Assembly: GCF_008153345.1 (NCBI RefSeq) | Contig: NZ_CP042818.1 | Coordinates: 62,001-126,000, forward strand | DNA length: 64,000 nucleotides | DNA from: Treponema phagedenis | GTDB lineage: Bacteria; Spirochaetota; Spirochaetia; Treponematales; Treponemataceae | Reading direction: 5' to 3' | Part shown: piece after piece, positions 36,299-45,150 of the stretch | Layout of the letters: each line of letters starts with the position of its first letter | Numbering within the stretch: position 1 is the stretch's first letter | Program-made: the position numbers and the translations under genes | Notes under the pieces: model-generated | Told to the model about the DNA's origin: nothing | The model's input: only the letters and a program-made list of their open reading frames with translations | The model's database searches: none

Positions 36299-37711
36299 TT
36301 ATTTTTTCTTTAAGGCAAGGTTAGCTTCTGCCAACCGGTACTCAAAAAAAGACGGAATTTGCATTGAGTATACTTCAAGATAATATTTTTCTGCGATATT
36401 TCTGTTGCCGGTAATTTCATGGAATGCACCAAGATAAAACATCATTCGCTTTCTCTTTTCTATCATTTTTTCTTTCATAATCCTATTGTATACATCCGTT
36501 TCTCCAAACATATCAACAAACAATCTGCATAAAAAATATTCAGTTGCATTTTTTGTTCTGTCGATAGTACGAATATATTTTTGCATAAATTCTTTTGCTT
36601 TTACGGGATTATTTATTTTATGATAACAAAGACTTATCATTAATGCATAATAACAGTTTTGAGGCGCGTAAGAAAGCGCTTCAATAAAGGCTCTTCCCGC
36701 TCCGTTCCAATCTTTTTTTTCAAAAAGCAGAACCCCCAAACTTTCATATGCAAAATAATATTTAGGATAAAGTTCAATAACCTTTTTATAATATTTAATT
36801 GCCTCTTCTTTATTTCCAAGACTGTCATTTATACCGGCAAGATAAATATAGGCAAAATACGATTGAGGATCTAAGGCAACCGCCTTTTTGAACGCCTCGT
36901 TTGCGCGCTCTTTCCTTCCCGCCTGTGAACAATAAACGCCTAAATCTATCCAATATTCTGCATTTTTTGCGTCAAGGCTGACAACCTTTTCCATATCATT
37001 TAAAGCTTCAAGCATTCTGTTTGTCTCTGATTTAATGCGGGCAAGTTCCGCCATCGCCATAACGTTTTGCGGTTCTTTTTCTAAAATCAGTTCGTAATTT
37101 TTTTCCGCATTTGCCAGATTGTTTTCTATATAATTAATTTGCCCAAGCCCAAGCAAAGCCCCTGTATGTTTAGGCTCCTCCTGTAAAGCTTTTAAAAAAA
37201 CTTTTTTTGCTTTTGCGTAATTGCGCATACTGTACAGATCGTATCCTTGCTCGGTAAGCGCAACTATATTTTTAGGGTTTATTTTTAAAATTTTATGTAA
37301 GTATTCGCTGCGTTTTTTTGCATTATTGGTTGCCAATGCAAGCGTCGCCTGAGAAAATAAAATATCAATATTTTCAGGATTTTCTTTTTCTAATAAATTT
37401 GCAAGCTTTTCAGCATCTTGTATCTTATTTGCTGAAATCAAAACCGAAAGTTTTAAGTTTTGAATTTGTAAATCTTCCTGCTCTTCAGGAGGAAGCTTGT
37501 CAAAAAGTTTTAACGCGTCTTCCCATTTTTCCTGCTGCAATAAATTCTTTAATTTATACGCAAATTCAATACGAGGATTATCTGATTCTTTTTTCTCTAC
37601 ATCCTCCGCTACTTCTTTATGCGAAACGGCTTTTTGTGTTTGACAGGCAATAAGCCCACTTAAAACAATTATTACCGCCACAAATCTCAAAAAAAATTGT
37701 TTTACTTCCAT
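36299..37711 (-). CDS. TPR-repeat lipoprotein
   Basis: 470 aa from the ATG at 37711 (GGAG 6 nt before it). Seen: lipoprotein signal FLRFVAVIIVLSGLIACQTQ (lipobox LIAC), a charged linker, then about ten tetratricopeptide repeats (for example YDLYSMRNYAKAKKVFLKAL, AYIYLAGINDSLGNKEEAIK, SLGVLLFEKKDWNGAGRAFI). Such proteins sit on the periplasmic side of a membrane and act as assembly scaffolds; this one's partner is unknown. It is divergent from the 609-aa exported protein at 37768, only 56 nt away, so their promoters overlap and they may be co-regulated. Confidence 0.8.
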   Translation of the reverse strand: MEVKQFFLRFVAVIIVLSGLIACQTQKAVSHKEVAEDVEKKESDNPRIEFAYKLKNLLQQEKWEDALKLFDKLPPEEQEDLQIQNLKLSVLISANKIQDAEKLANLLEKENPENIDILFSQATLALATNNAKKRSEYLHKILKINPKNIVALTEQGYDLYSMRNYAKAKKVFLKALQEEPKHTGALLGLGQINYIENNLANAEKNYELILEKEPQNVMAMAELARIKSETNRMLEALNDMEKVVSLDAKNAEYWIDLGVYCSQAGRKERANEAFKKAVALDPQSYFAYIYLAGINDSLGNKEEAIKYYKKVIELYPKYYFAYESLGVLLFEKKDWNGAGRAFIEALSYAPQNCYYALMISLCYHKINNPVKAKEFMQKYIRTIDRTKNATEYFLCRLFVDMFGETDVYNRIMKEKMIEKRKRMMFYLGAFHEITGNRNIAEKYYLEVYSMQIPSFFEYRLAEANLALKKK

Positions 37712-37729
37712 TCCAACTCCTTGCAAGCA

Positions 37730-37758
37730 TTGCATTTCTTGCTTTCTTTAGCTAAACT
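37730..37758 (+). promoter_or_regulatory. Candidate leaderless promoter of the 609-aa protein gene
   Basis: TTGCAT at 37730-37735, a 17-nt spacer, TAAACT at 37753-37758. The predicted transcription start (about 37765) is 3 nt before the ATG at 37768, and there is no Shine-Dalgarno sequence. Confidence 0.45.
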
Positions 37759-37767
37759 GCTATATAT

Positions 37768-39597
37768 ATGAAACATATTTCAAGCAGAATTGTTGCATTG
37801 ACGACATTATATGTATGTATTCTTTTCGGCATTTTCGTCGTCCAGTTTACTAAAGGAAAGACTTTTTCTTCGGTAATCGGTACTATGACCGTATCTGGCA
37901 GACATGAAATAATAGACGGGAAGCAACACCCCCTTCTGCCGCTGCATATAGTGGCAAATGGCTTAAATTTTTATCTAAGTGAACAAAACACTGTTTTAGC
38001 TGCGAATGAAGATGAAGAGTTAACTTCTTTGGAAGTGCTTTCATATGAAAATATGCAAAACGGATTTGCTGTCCGCTGCAGCGATAGCGTAAGCGTATTA
38101 TTTACCTCGGAAACACGGGGAGACATTGATTTTATAAGAGTTTCGGCAAATATTCCGCAAACATTTGAATATATTCTAATTCCATGGAAAATAACGCAAA
38201 ATGCAAGGATAGAACACCAAAACGGAAAACCGTTCGTAAAATATAGAAAAAAAAGATATGAATTTTCAGAAGATTTTTATATTGACGGCAATATCAGCGA
38301 AAATACCGATAACCAAATTCCTTATGTAAAACTTTCAAGGGCAGAACCTATTGCAATCTATAAAACGTATATATCATCTAAAGGCTTAACTCTTGAAAAC
38401 CTTGTACTAAACCCTGCAGGCTCTTTGGAAACATACACCAAAACTTTGGAAGATTTTACATCGGCCGCTCTCAGTTCATTTAAAACCGCGACTGCCGCTA
38501 AAAAATATACGGAAAAACTTCTTACCGCATATATTGCCGAAATGGGAAACAAAGGAATGTATCGCGCCGCTATGGAAACCGTTCCGGCGCAAACAATTTC
38601 TAAAGAATTAAAAACATATATAAGCAGCCCTTTTTATAATAATCTGATTGAAAGCTATGCATCATTAGCAAAAGAAGAAAAAGAAGAAAGGATTTTTTTG
38701 AACAGGGTAATTGCTGAGCAAAAAAAAGAAATATTTGAATTCCCAAACCTTATCCCTTTTTTACTTTATAGAGAGAGCAGTATTATTATCGGCGATTTAG
38801 AAAAAATAATGGAAAAAATGGATACTGCAAGCTTTACCCCTTTGCAAGCAGCCGGATTGCTTGAGATTTCTTTAGACTTTGCAAAATATTATCCTGAAAA
38901 AGAAAATATTTTTGAAAAAAATTCGGAAACATGCGAAAGAAAAATAAAAGAAGCCTTGTTGCTGATTGATGAACAACTGTATCTTAGCGCTGATAATGAA
39001 ACAATAAATAGTGAAGACACTTTGCGTATTGCGAAAATACTTATGCGTTATGGCACCACAGAGAATAACATCTGGGAGCATATCGGAAGAATGCTTATCA
39101 CCTCTTTAATGAGATTTTCCGGAGAAGCGGCGAGCCTCCCCGCACGATTTACCCTTACCGGAGAAGCAACTACCGGACTCGGGTTAATGGTAGATGATTC
39201 AAAGATTTTAACCGCCGCAGATTTATATCCCCTTTTGATAACCGACAACACTTGGTATCCGCATATTGAGCCGCTTACAATTCAGTCTGAAAAGGGAATT
39301 TGGGCGTGGACCTGTGCTCAAAGTATTCAGATAACGGAAAACACCCGTCAAAAACTGACGATAAAAGTACAATTCCCCATGGGAGAAACGCATTATGCAA
39401 TAATATGCGGAATACAGCCATTTCAGCAAATTCAAATTTACGGAAGAGATTTTAGAAGCGATCCGCGTTTTGAAATGTATAACTCATCGGGCTATGTATA
39501 TAATGCCGCAGCAAAAACTCTTTTCCTTAAACTAAAGCATAAAACAGAGTACGAAGACATTGTTTTATTTTTCGGAGGAAAACCTACCGCAAAATAA
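37768..39597 (+). CDS. Exported/membrane-anchored protein of unknown function (609 aa)
   Basis: I do not recognise a family. Seen: an N-terminal hydrophobic segment (IVALTTLYVCILFGIFVVQF, residues 8-27) that could be a signal anchor, then a beta-rich region (residues about 40-200, e.g. FSSVIGTMTVSGRHEIIDG), an alpha-helical middle with many Glu/Lys (about 240-400), and a beta-rich C-terminal region (FTLTGEATTGLGLMVDDSKIL, then W-rich stretches) ending FFGGKPTAK. Divergent from the TPR lipoprotein; the pair probably acts at the envelope. It is likely treponeme-restricted (inference). Confidence 0.7.
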   Translation: MKHISSRIVALTTLYVCILFGIFVVQFTKGKTFSSVIGTMTVSGRHEIIDGKQHPLLPLHIVANGLNFYLSEQNTVLAANEDEELTSLEVLSYENMQNGFAVRCSDSVSVLFTSETRGDIDFIRVSANIPQTFEYILIPWKITQNARIEHQNGKPFVKYRKKRYEFSEDFYIDGNISENTDNQIPYVKLSRAEPIAIYKTYISSKGLTLENLVLNPAGSLETYTKTLEDFTSAALSSFKTATAAKKYTEKLLTAYIAEMGNKGMYRAAMETVPAQTISKELKTYISSPFYNNLIESYASLAKEEKEERIFLNRVIAEQKKEIFEFPNLIPFLLYRESSIIIGDLEKIMEKMDTASFTPLQAAGLLEISLDFAKYYPEKENIFEKNSETCERKIKEALLLIDEQLYLSADNETINSEDTLRIAKILMRYGTTENNIWEHIGRMLITSLMRFSGEAASLPARFTLTGEATTGLGLMVDDSKILTAADLYPLLITDNTWYPHIEPLTIQSEKGIWAWTCAQSIQITENTRQKLTIKVQFPMGETHYAIICGIQPFQQIQIYGRDFRSDPRFEMYNSSGYVYNAAAKTLFLKLKHKTEYEDIVLFFGGKPTAK

Positions 39598-39667
39598 CTA
39601 AAACAACCTGCTTTTTTGCACCTGTTTCAAAGCATAGTACCCGAACACAGCGTATATTGCTCATAAA

Positions 39668-39920
39668 AATTTTATAAAAAAGAGTTCGACACGGCGCAAG
39701 GGCGAACCCTTAGAATTTCTACTTTTGGTTCGCCTACGAGTTTTGTCTGCTTACGCTGGAGTATCAGGCAAAACATCGTTTGGAATTTAGCAACGGTGGG
39801 CAATTTACCATAGGGCGAAGTTTTGAAAATTTACTGTAACTTCGCCAACGAGTTTTAAAGCTTCAATTTTACAGTTTTGTGTTGATGCTTTAAAACATCG
39901 TTTGAATTTGTTCTGAGTTT
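39668..39920 (+). repeat. Dispersed modular hairpin repeat, copy D (most complete)
   Basis: In order: TTTTATAAAAAAGAGTTCGA, CACGGCGCAA, hairpin GGCGAACC...GGTTCGCC, hairpin GTTTTGTCTG...CAGGCAAAAC, GGTGGGCAATTTACC, hairpin GGCGAAGTT...AACTTCGCC, hairpin GTTTTAAAGC...GCTTTAAAAC. Two module pairs stand in tandem with different but self-complementary stems. It separates two convergent genes. Confidence 0.85.
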
Positions 39921-39982
39921 TGATATCCTTGTTAAAATAAACCTATCTGTTTGGAACCACGGGCATCCCGAGCATGCGAGAA

Positions 39983-40573
39983 TTATTTACGATTTAATCC
40001 GATGAGGTATGTTTCGAAGCTGCTGCTTCTGCACGCTTGCGGTTTGAATGTTTTTACAGTGTCAAAAATATTGCGCATATCCTTGAGGAGTTGTTGGCGG
40101 TCGCCGCCTTGAAAAATTTTAACGGTAAAATTTCCGCTTTTTACGAGCATCTCCTGCGCATAAAATACGGCAAGTTCCACTAAGCCTAACGAACGAGCCG
40201 TGTCAACCGTTTTGTTGCCGGTTGTTGCGGGCGCCGCATCACAGATAACCGCGTTGTAGGGGCCGAGCTCTTTCACCGATTGGATAATTTGTTTGCTATA
40301 CAAATCTCCCTGAAAAAAATGCAGGCGCTCATCGATAATGTTTTCCGCAAGCGGCTTCAAATCCACCGCGCAGATCATAGCGTTTGGAGTCATCCTGCGT
40401 AAAACAAAACTTGTCCAGCTTCCCGGCGCGGCGCCGAGATCTAAAATTTTGTCAGAAGGAGAAAAAAGCTTAAATTTTTTGTTAATCTCTTCAAGTTTAT
40501 ATACCGAGCGCGCAGGATACCCTTCAGAAAATGCTTTTTTAGTCCAAAAGTCCGCTTTTGCATATTGATTCAT
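39983..40573 (-). CDS. rlmE: 23S rRNA (uridine-2'-O-)-methyltransferase RlmE/FtsJ
   Basis: 196 aa from the ATG at 40573; an ATG at 40576 is equally open, and GAGG sits 6 nt from the second. Seen: the FtsJ fold with KKAFSEGYPARSVYKLEEINKKF (catalytic Lys), the SAM motif ILDLGAAPGSWT, the catalytic Asp in AVICDAAPATTGNKT, and the catalytic Lys in FTVKIFQGGD. Known: methylates U2552 of 23S rRNA on the assembled large subunit. Length normal. Flanked by repeat copies on both sides (D and G). Confidence 0.9.
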   Translation of the reverse strand: MNQYAKADFWTKKAFSEGYPARSVYKLEEINKKFKLFSPSDKILDLGAAPGSWTSFVLRRMTPNAMICAVDLKPLAENIIDERLHFFQGDLYSKQIIQSVKELGPYNAVICDAAPATTGNKTVDTARSLGLVELAVFYAQEMLVKSGNFTVKIFQGGDRQQLLKDMRNIFDTVKTFKPQACRSSSFETYLIGLNRK

Positions 40574-40690
40574 CATATTCCTCGTTTATCGCCGGTATTA
40601 TAAGCGCATTTACAATAAATTTGAAGAGGAAAAATCCTACACAGAGTTTGCGCCGCGAAAAACAGCTGATACGAAAAGAGTAAAAACTGT

Positions 40691-40790
40691 CTTTGGTTCG
40701 GCAACGAGTTTTAAAGCTTCAATTTTATAGTTTTGTGTTGATGCTTTAAAACATCGTTTGGAATTTCGCAAGGGCGAGCAATTTACCATT
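40691..40790 (+). repeat. Dispersed modular hairpin repeat, copy G (short)
   Basis: Begins inside a GGTTCGGC half-stem, then the full hairpin GTTTTAAAGC...GCTTTAAAAC, ATCGTTTGGAATT, and GGGCGAGCAATTTACCAT. The left half is missing. It lies between divergent genes. Confidence 0.75.
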
Positions 40791-40850
40791 CGAATGAAAA
40801 ATTTTTATAGCGAAAGTTACTTGAGGCTAGGCTGAACAAACACTTGCAGG

Positions 40851-40856
40851 TATACT
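40851..40856 (+). promoter_or_regulatory. Candidate leaderless -10 box for the UDG-like gene
   Basis: TATACT lies 7 nt before the ATG at 40864, with no ribosome site. The -35 is not clear. Confidence 0.35.
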
Positions 40857-40863
40857 CATTGTT

Positions 40864-41688
40864 ATGACAGAAACTCAATGGAATGCTTTTTATACATTTA
40901 AAGAAGAATTTAAAGAGCTTTGTATCCGCGGTTTGGAAGATTTCGGGTATCGCTACTCGCCGCCGGAAACAGCTGCTTCGGCAACTTCGTTGCGTAAAAA
41001 AAATGCGGCTTTGTTTGATGGAGCGGCTTTGGATATTTTGCAAGAGCAGGCGGCATTAGCAGATAAGGTGCCTCCTTATCCGGTTGAAACGCCGATTGTA
41101 TATAATCATAATTTAGATTTTGTACAAAAGGATGATTGCATTAAGATTATTTTGGTGGGAGATAATCCCGGAAAAAATGAGCAACGGCATTCTAATCAGC
41201 GATATTTGGTTGGACAGGCAGGGAAAGCTGCGGACGGTTTTTTTTCGCGAAACCCCGAGCTTGGAATCGATTTTAGAAAAAATATTATTATTTTAAATAA
41301 AACTCCGTTGCATACAGCAAAAACAGCCGAACTGCAAAAGCTTTTAGATTGCGATTCACGTGATAAAAAAATATGGAATTTTCTTGAGAAAACGCAAGTA
41401 TGGCTTGCGGAACAAGCGGCATTTTTGCAACAAGCCCTCGACTGTCAGTTGTGGCTGGTAGGTTACGGGCAGTTACGAAAAAAAAGCTTGTTTACTGTGT
41501 ATGCCGAGCGGCTTATTCAAATATATGAAAAACGCCCGAAAAATGAACAAAGGCTTGGGGTGTATCAACATTTTTCAATGAACTGTTTTTTAAATAATCT
41601 TAATAAAAATCGCGACTCGTCTTTAAGTCTTGCTGAAAATCTTTATGAGCTTGGATTAAAAAATCGAAAAGAGATTCTGGGCTTCTGA
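40864..41688 (+). CDS. Uracil-DNA-glycosylase-superfamily-like protein
   Basis: 274 aa. Seen: IKIILVGDNPGKNEQRHSNQRYLVGQAGKAADGFF, which resembles UDG family 4/5 motif 1 (G..PG..E......G..G), FRKNIIILNKTPLHTAKTAEL (the beta-strand with N-x-x-P), and YQHFSMNCFL where the H-x-S motif 2 would be. The usual Fe-S cysteines of family 4 are absent, so it may not be a classical uracil glycosylase; DNA-base excision or nucleotide handling is a guess. The N-terminal 70 residues are not recognised. Monocistronic, between two repeat copies. Confidence 0.55.
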   Translation: MTETQWNAFYTFKEEFKELCIRGLEDFGYRYSPPETAASATSLRKKNAALFDGAALDILQEQAALADKVPPYPVETPIVYNHNLDFVQKDDCIKIILVGDNPGKNEQRHSNQRYLVGQAGKAADGFFSRNPELGIDFRKNIIILNKTPLHTAKTAELQKLLDCDSRDKKIWNFLEKTQVWLAEQAAFLQQALDCQLWLVGYGQLRKKSLFTVYAERLIQIYEKRPKNEQRLGVYQHFSMNCFLNNLNKNRDSSLSLAENLYELGLKNRKEILGF

Positions 41689-41989
41689 CAGGTTTAGTAT
41701 TTCGGTGAGTTTTGATAATTATCTAAAAGCCGGAAAAATATGGATTTATTGCAAATAACAATGATGCAAAAAACAAAGCGAATGCGGCAAGGCATGCACA
41801 TAGTTTTCTGTATCATTATGGTATGAAGGCACTCGTATAATCAAAAATAACTGAATTCATTAGTTTTACATACGCGGGCTTTTAGGTAGGGATGACGTTT
41901 AACCTGTTTGTATTCATGCATCGGGTGCAGAAAGCGAGAGTGCGGTGTGGGCAGGTTTAAGTGCGGACGCAACGTTTTTGGGGTGGAGT

Positions 41990-42042
41990 ATTTACCCTAT
42001 GGTAAGTTTACTCACCGTTGCGCCGTGTCGGGCTCATTTTAA
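41990..42042 (-). repeat. Dispersed modular hairpin repeat, copy I (core only)
   Basis: CTATGGTAAGTTTACTCACC and GTTGCGCCGTGTCGG identical to copy J over more than 30 nt, ending where TTTTTTATAAAA would begin. The rest of 41689-42162 shows no gene and no other structure that I can name. Confidence 0.75.
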
Positions 42043-42162
42043 TGAAAAAAAAGGGAAGAGCCTGCGCAAGAGAAGGGATGTGCTTTTGCTTCAGTTTGTC
42101 TTGTTCAGAGCTTCGTTTTTGTAATACAGTCCCTGTCTCTTGCGGTGCTATTTGCGCTGTTG

Positions 42163-43179
42163 TCAGAGGAGTGTGTCAAAATATTTTTTGTATTTTTGAT
42201 AAATATTTTGGTTTACGGTTAGGCTTACAATGGTATAGCTTTTGTCAGCGTTTTTGATGCAGGTTTTGATGCTTGTGTTTATTATCTGTGTTTCTGTGTC
42301 AAATACCGGAAAGGTTATTACTAAGCGGTTCTGAGAGCCTGTAGCTGTCATCTGAGAAATCAGTACTTTTGCCACATCGCCGGAAAGCGCAAAAAGTTTT
42401 ATCAAGGAGTCTGCTTCGTTTGCGGATTGAAAAGCAGATTCGTTTATTGTGTTGATTGTTATAAAGGCTGCACTTGATAAAAAAGAATTTTCGGTGAGAC
42501 GACTCCACTGCGAATCAAGTTGCAGTTTTATAGTATCTACGGTAAATTCCTGTTTTTTTGCTTTTGTATTTATGGTCGGGATGTTCGTTGTGTTTTGCTT
42601 TTTAGGTGCAGGTTCAACAAACTCGAAAAAGCTTTTATCGTTTTCCTGTGAAATTTTACCCATTTGTACTAATTCCAAAATCGTTTTTCCTTTTGAGTTT
42701 TTTAAGGCTTCAATGTGGAAAAGCGGTACAAAAGTCGCATATTGCAATTCAATATCTCCGCCGAATTGGTGCATAGTATCTTTTTTGGCAGAGCGGGAAA
42801 CAAGCCGAGCTGAGGGTTGGGGAAGTTTTTTTCTATTATAGAGGCTCGGTAAGAGATCCATTAAATAATTAACCGCTAAGGTATCTGAAGGCGTAATTTT
42901 AGAAATAATATTTTGTCCGTTTAATATGAACTTTCCTTTTTTGTCTTGTCCGTTAAATAACATACATACTCTGCTTTCAGTTTTCGGCGTGTAGAGCATG
43001 GCTCCGTAGGTGTCATCATCGTAGTATAGAAAGCCAACCCATGTTGGCTCTTTCCATGAATAATCCCGATAGATAACATACTCGCCGGATATGCCCTGTG
43101 TGTGCATATTTTCTTTTTCCGCCGCAAAAAGACTGAGTGAAATACAGATCAAGCCAAGTAAAAATACTGTTTTTTTCAT
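42163..43179 (-). CDS. Exported protein of unknown function downstream of proS
   Basis: 338 aa from the ATG at 43179, preceded by AGGAGA; the frame is open further upstream but overlaps proS. Seen: a signal peptide (MKKTVFLLGLICISLSLFAAEKE), a region rich in aromatic residues (YRDYSWKEPTWVGFLYYDDDTYG), and a C-terminal half of alternating strands and helices ending NQNIYQKYKKYFDTLL. No family recognised; it is probably periplasmic or on the outer membrane. It starts 13 nt after proS and is probably co-transcribed with it, which need not imply shared function. Confidence 0.7.
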   Translation of the reverse strand: MKKTVFLLGLICISLSLFAAEKENMHTQGISGEYVIYRDYSWKEPTWVGFLYYDDDTYGAMLYTPKTESRVCMLFNGQDKKGKFILNGQNIISKITPSDTLAVNYLMDLLPSLYNRKKLPQPSARLVSRSAKKDTMHQFGGDIELQYATFVPLFHIEALKNSKGKTILELVQMGKISQENDKSFFEFVEPAPKKQNTTNIPTINTKAKKQEFTVDTIKLQLDSQWSRLTENSFLSSAAFITINTINESAFQSANEADSLIKLFALSGDVAKVLISQMTATGSQNRLVITFPVFDTETQIINTSIKTCIKNADKSYTIVSLTVNQNIYQKYKKYFDTLL

Positions 43180-43192
43180 AAAGCTCTCCTTT

Positions 43193-44923
43193 TTATTTTT
43201 TTGAAAGCGCCTCTTGTACAAGTTTTTGCACAAATGCGCACACCTCTTTTTGTGCAATAAGTTTTGATTCTTTTTCGGTGCGCAGCTTGCACTCAATTTG
43301 CGGTAAGTTCTTTTCTCCGACTACCAAGCGTATGGGAATTCCGATTAAATCCATATCTTTGAATTTTACGCCCGGGCGTTCGTGCCTGTCGTCAAGCAAA
43401 ACCTCCACACCGGCGGTTTGCAGTTCCGTATACAAAGCATCGGCTGCTTCTTTCATTTTGCCTTCGTATTTAATCGGCACAATAACCGCATGATATGGTG
43501 CAACCGTTAAAGGCCAAACAATTCCGTCCTCATCGTAGTGTTCTTCAATTACCGAGGCAAGCGTGCGGTCAATGCCGATTCCGTAACAGCCCATTGTCGG
43601 ATACTGTTGCTTGCCGTTTTCATCAAGGAAGGTCATGTTCATTGATTTGGTGTACTTAAATCCGAGTTTGAATATATGCCCCAGTTCATTTCCTTTTTTG
43701 CTGTAAAAAGGTGCGCCGCAATGCAAACAGCGGTCGCCCGCCTTAACAGTTCGCACATCGCAAACCAAATCGGGAGTAAAATCTCGTTCGGGCTCCACAT
43801 GGATAAGGTGTACATCTTTTTTCAAGCCGCCGGTAACTGCATCGTGCATAAGCATCACCGATTCATCGGCAAGAATGGGAACGCCTTTCAGTCCGACCGG
43901 CCCCGCAAAACCGACAACAGCGCCGGTAATGCGCTCAACATCGGCATCATCGGCAAGAGCAACTTCGCTCGCCTTTAGCTGCGCCGCAAGCTTTGCCTCG
44001 TTTACGTCAAGGTCGCCGCGAATACAAACCGCAACAAACCCGCTGCAGGCAAATTCTGAATTTACCGCCCGATAAATAAGCGTTTTAATAAACGAGTCCG
44101 GAGAAGTGGAAAGAAAGTCCGTAAGCTCTTCGATTGTTTTTACATTCGGGGTATCAATCGGTTCGGGCTTTTGAGCGGTTTTTTGCACATTGATTTTTGC
44201 ATCGGGGGCACAGGCCGCTTTTTCAACGTTTGCCGCATAGCCGCATTTCGGGCAAAGAATAAGCGTATCATCGCCCACCTCGGACTCTACCATAAATTCT
44301 TCGGAACCGCTTCCGCCCATCGCACCGGAATCTGCCCGTACCGGAATAACTGAAAGTCCGCAGCGCGCAAAGATTTTTCGATATGCCTGACTGAAGTGTT
44401 CATACACTTCGTCTAAACTCTCCTGTGTGGTATGAAACGAGTAGGCATCCATCATTGTAAACTCCCGAGCGCGCATCAGCCCGTACCGCGGGCGGATCTC
44501 ATCCCGATACTTTGTGTTAATTTGATATAAGGTGAGCGGGAATTGCTTGTACGATGAAAGTTCAAAACGCAAAAGTGCTGTAAACGCTTCTTCCGCCGTC
44601 GGGCTTACCACCAAATCCTGATTCAGCCGGTTTTTCATTCGCAGCAGCTCATCGCCCATTGCATCCCAGCGTCCCGATTCTTGCCATAACTCTCCCGGAA
44701 TAACTACGGAAGGTTTGCATTCAAGACAGCCGATCGCATCAAGCTCTTCGCGGATAATGTTTTCTATTTTATGGAAAGAACGCAAGCCAAGCGGTAAATA
44801 TGCAAATAACCCGTTCCCTATTTTTCGTATCATGCCGGCACGCAATAAAAGCTGATGACTTGCTATCACCGCCTCTGAGGGAACTTCTCTGAGCGTTGGC
44901 ATAAACATTTGTGACATTTTCAT
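43193..44923 (-). CDS. proS: Prolyl-tRNA synthetase (bacterial type)
   Basis: 576 aa. Seen: class II motif 1 and 2 regions (FAYLPLGLRSFHKIENIIREE, RYGLMRAREFTMMDAYSFH), the editing insertion domain between them (residues about 225-400, with FIKTLIYRAV and the hydrophobic AVVGFAGPVGLKG), motif 3 GCYGIGIDRTLASVIEEHYDEDGIVWP, and the anticodon-binding domain (VIVPIKYEGKMKEAADALY). The insertion makes this the bacterial type with post-transfer editing. Ribosome site GAGG before the ATG. Confidence 0.96.
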   Translation of the reverse strand: MKMSQMFMPTLREVPSEAVIASHQLLLRAGMIRKIGNGLFAYLPLGLRSFHKIENIIREELDAIGCLECKPSVVIPGELWQESGRWDAMGDELLRMKNRLNQDLVVSPTAEEAFTALLRFELSSYKQFPLTLYQINTKYRDEIRPRYGLMRAREFTMMDAYSFHTTQESLDEVYEHFSQAYRKIFARCGLSVIPVRADSGAMGGSGSEEFMVESEVGDDTLILCPKCGYAANVEKAACAPDAKINVQKTAQKPEPIDTPNVKTIEELTDFLSTSPDSFIKTLIYRAVNSEFACSGFVAVCIRGDLDVNEAKLAAQLKASEVALADDADVERITGAVVGFAGPVGLKGVPILADESVMLMHDAVTGGLKKDVHLIHVEPERDFTPDLVCDVRTVKAGDRCLHCGAPFYSKKGNELGHIFKLGFKYTKSMNMTFLDENGKQQYPTMGCYGIGIDRTLASVIEEHYDEDGIVWPLTVAPYHAVIVPIKYEGKMKEAADALYTELQTAGVEVLLDDRHERPGVKFKDMDLIGIPIRLVVGEKNLPQIECKLRTEKESKLIAQKEVCAFVQKLVQEALSKK

Positions 44924-45150
44924 AAAGACCTCATTAAAATCTGTTAATTGTTTTTTTACTATAGCCGTTTTTCAGCGCTTTGAAAAGCTGCAATAATCGG
45001 CTATATTCAAGAAAATAAGCACCATTTAAAGTTACAAAGAGATTTGAATAAGAGAGTGCTTTTTTCAAGAATTGGGAACCGTCTTTTATATCAACCTTTG
45101 TGTTATTTTACATGAGATTTGGCAAAACTGTTATGCGCAAAATAAGGCGG

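Noticed and set aside
43180-43296. 39-residue extension of the exported protein after proS
   Set aside because: It overlaps proS, and the signal peptide starts exactly at the ATG at 43179 with AGGAGA upstream.
44924-45150. T-box or other riboswitch upstream of proS, gltX or glyQS
   Set aside because: Only a short dyad (ATAGCCG...CGGCTAT near 44962-45003) was seen. There is no T-box core sequence and no terminator/antiterminator arrangement.
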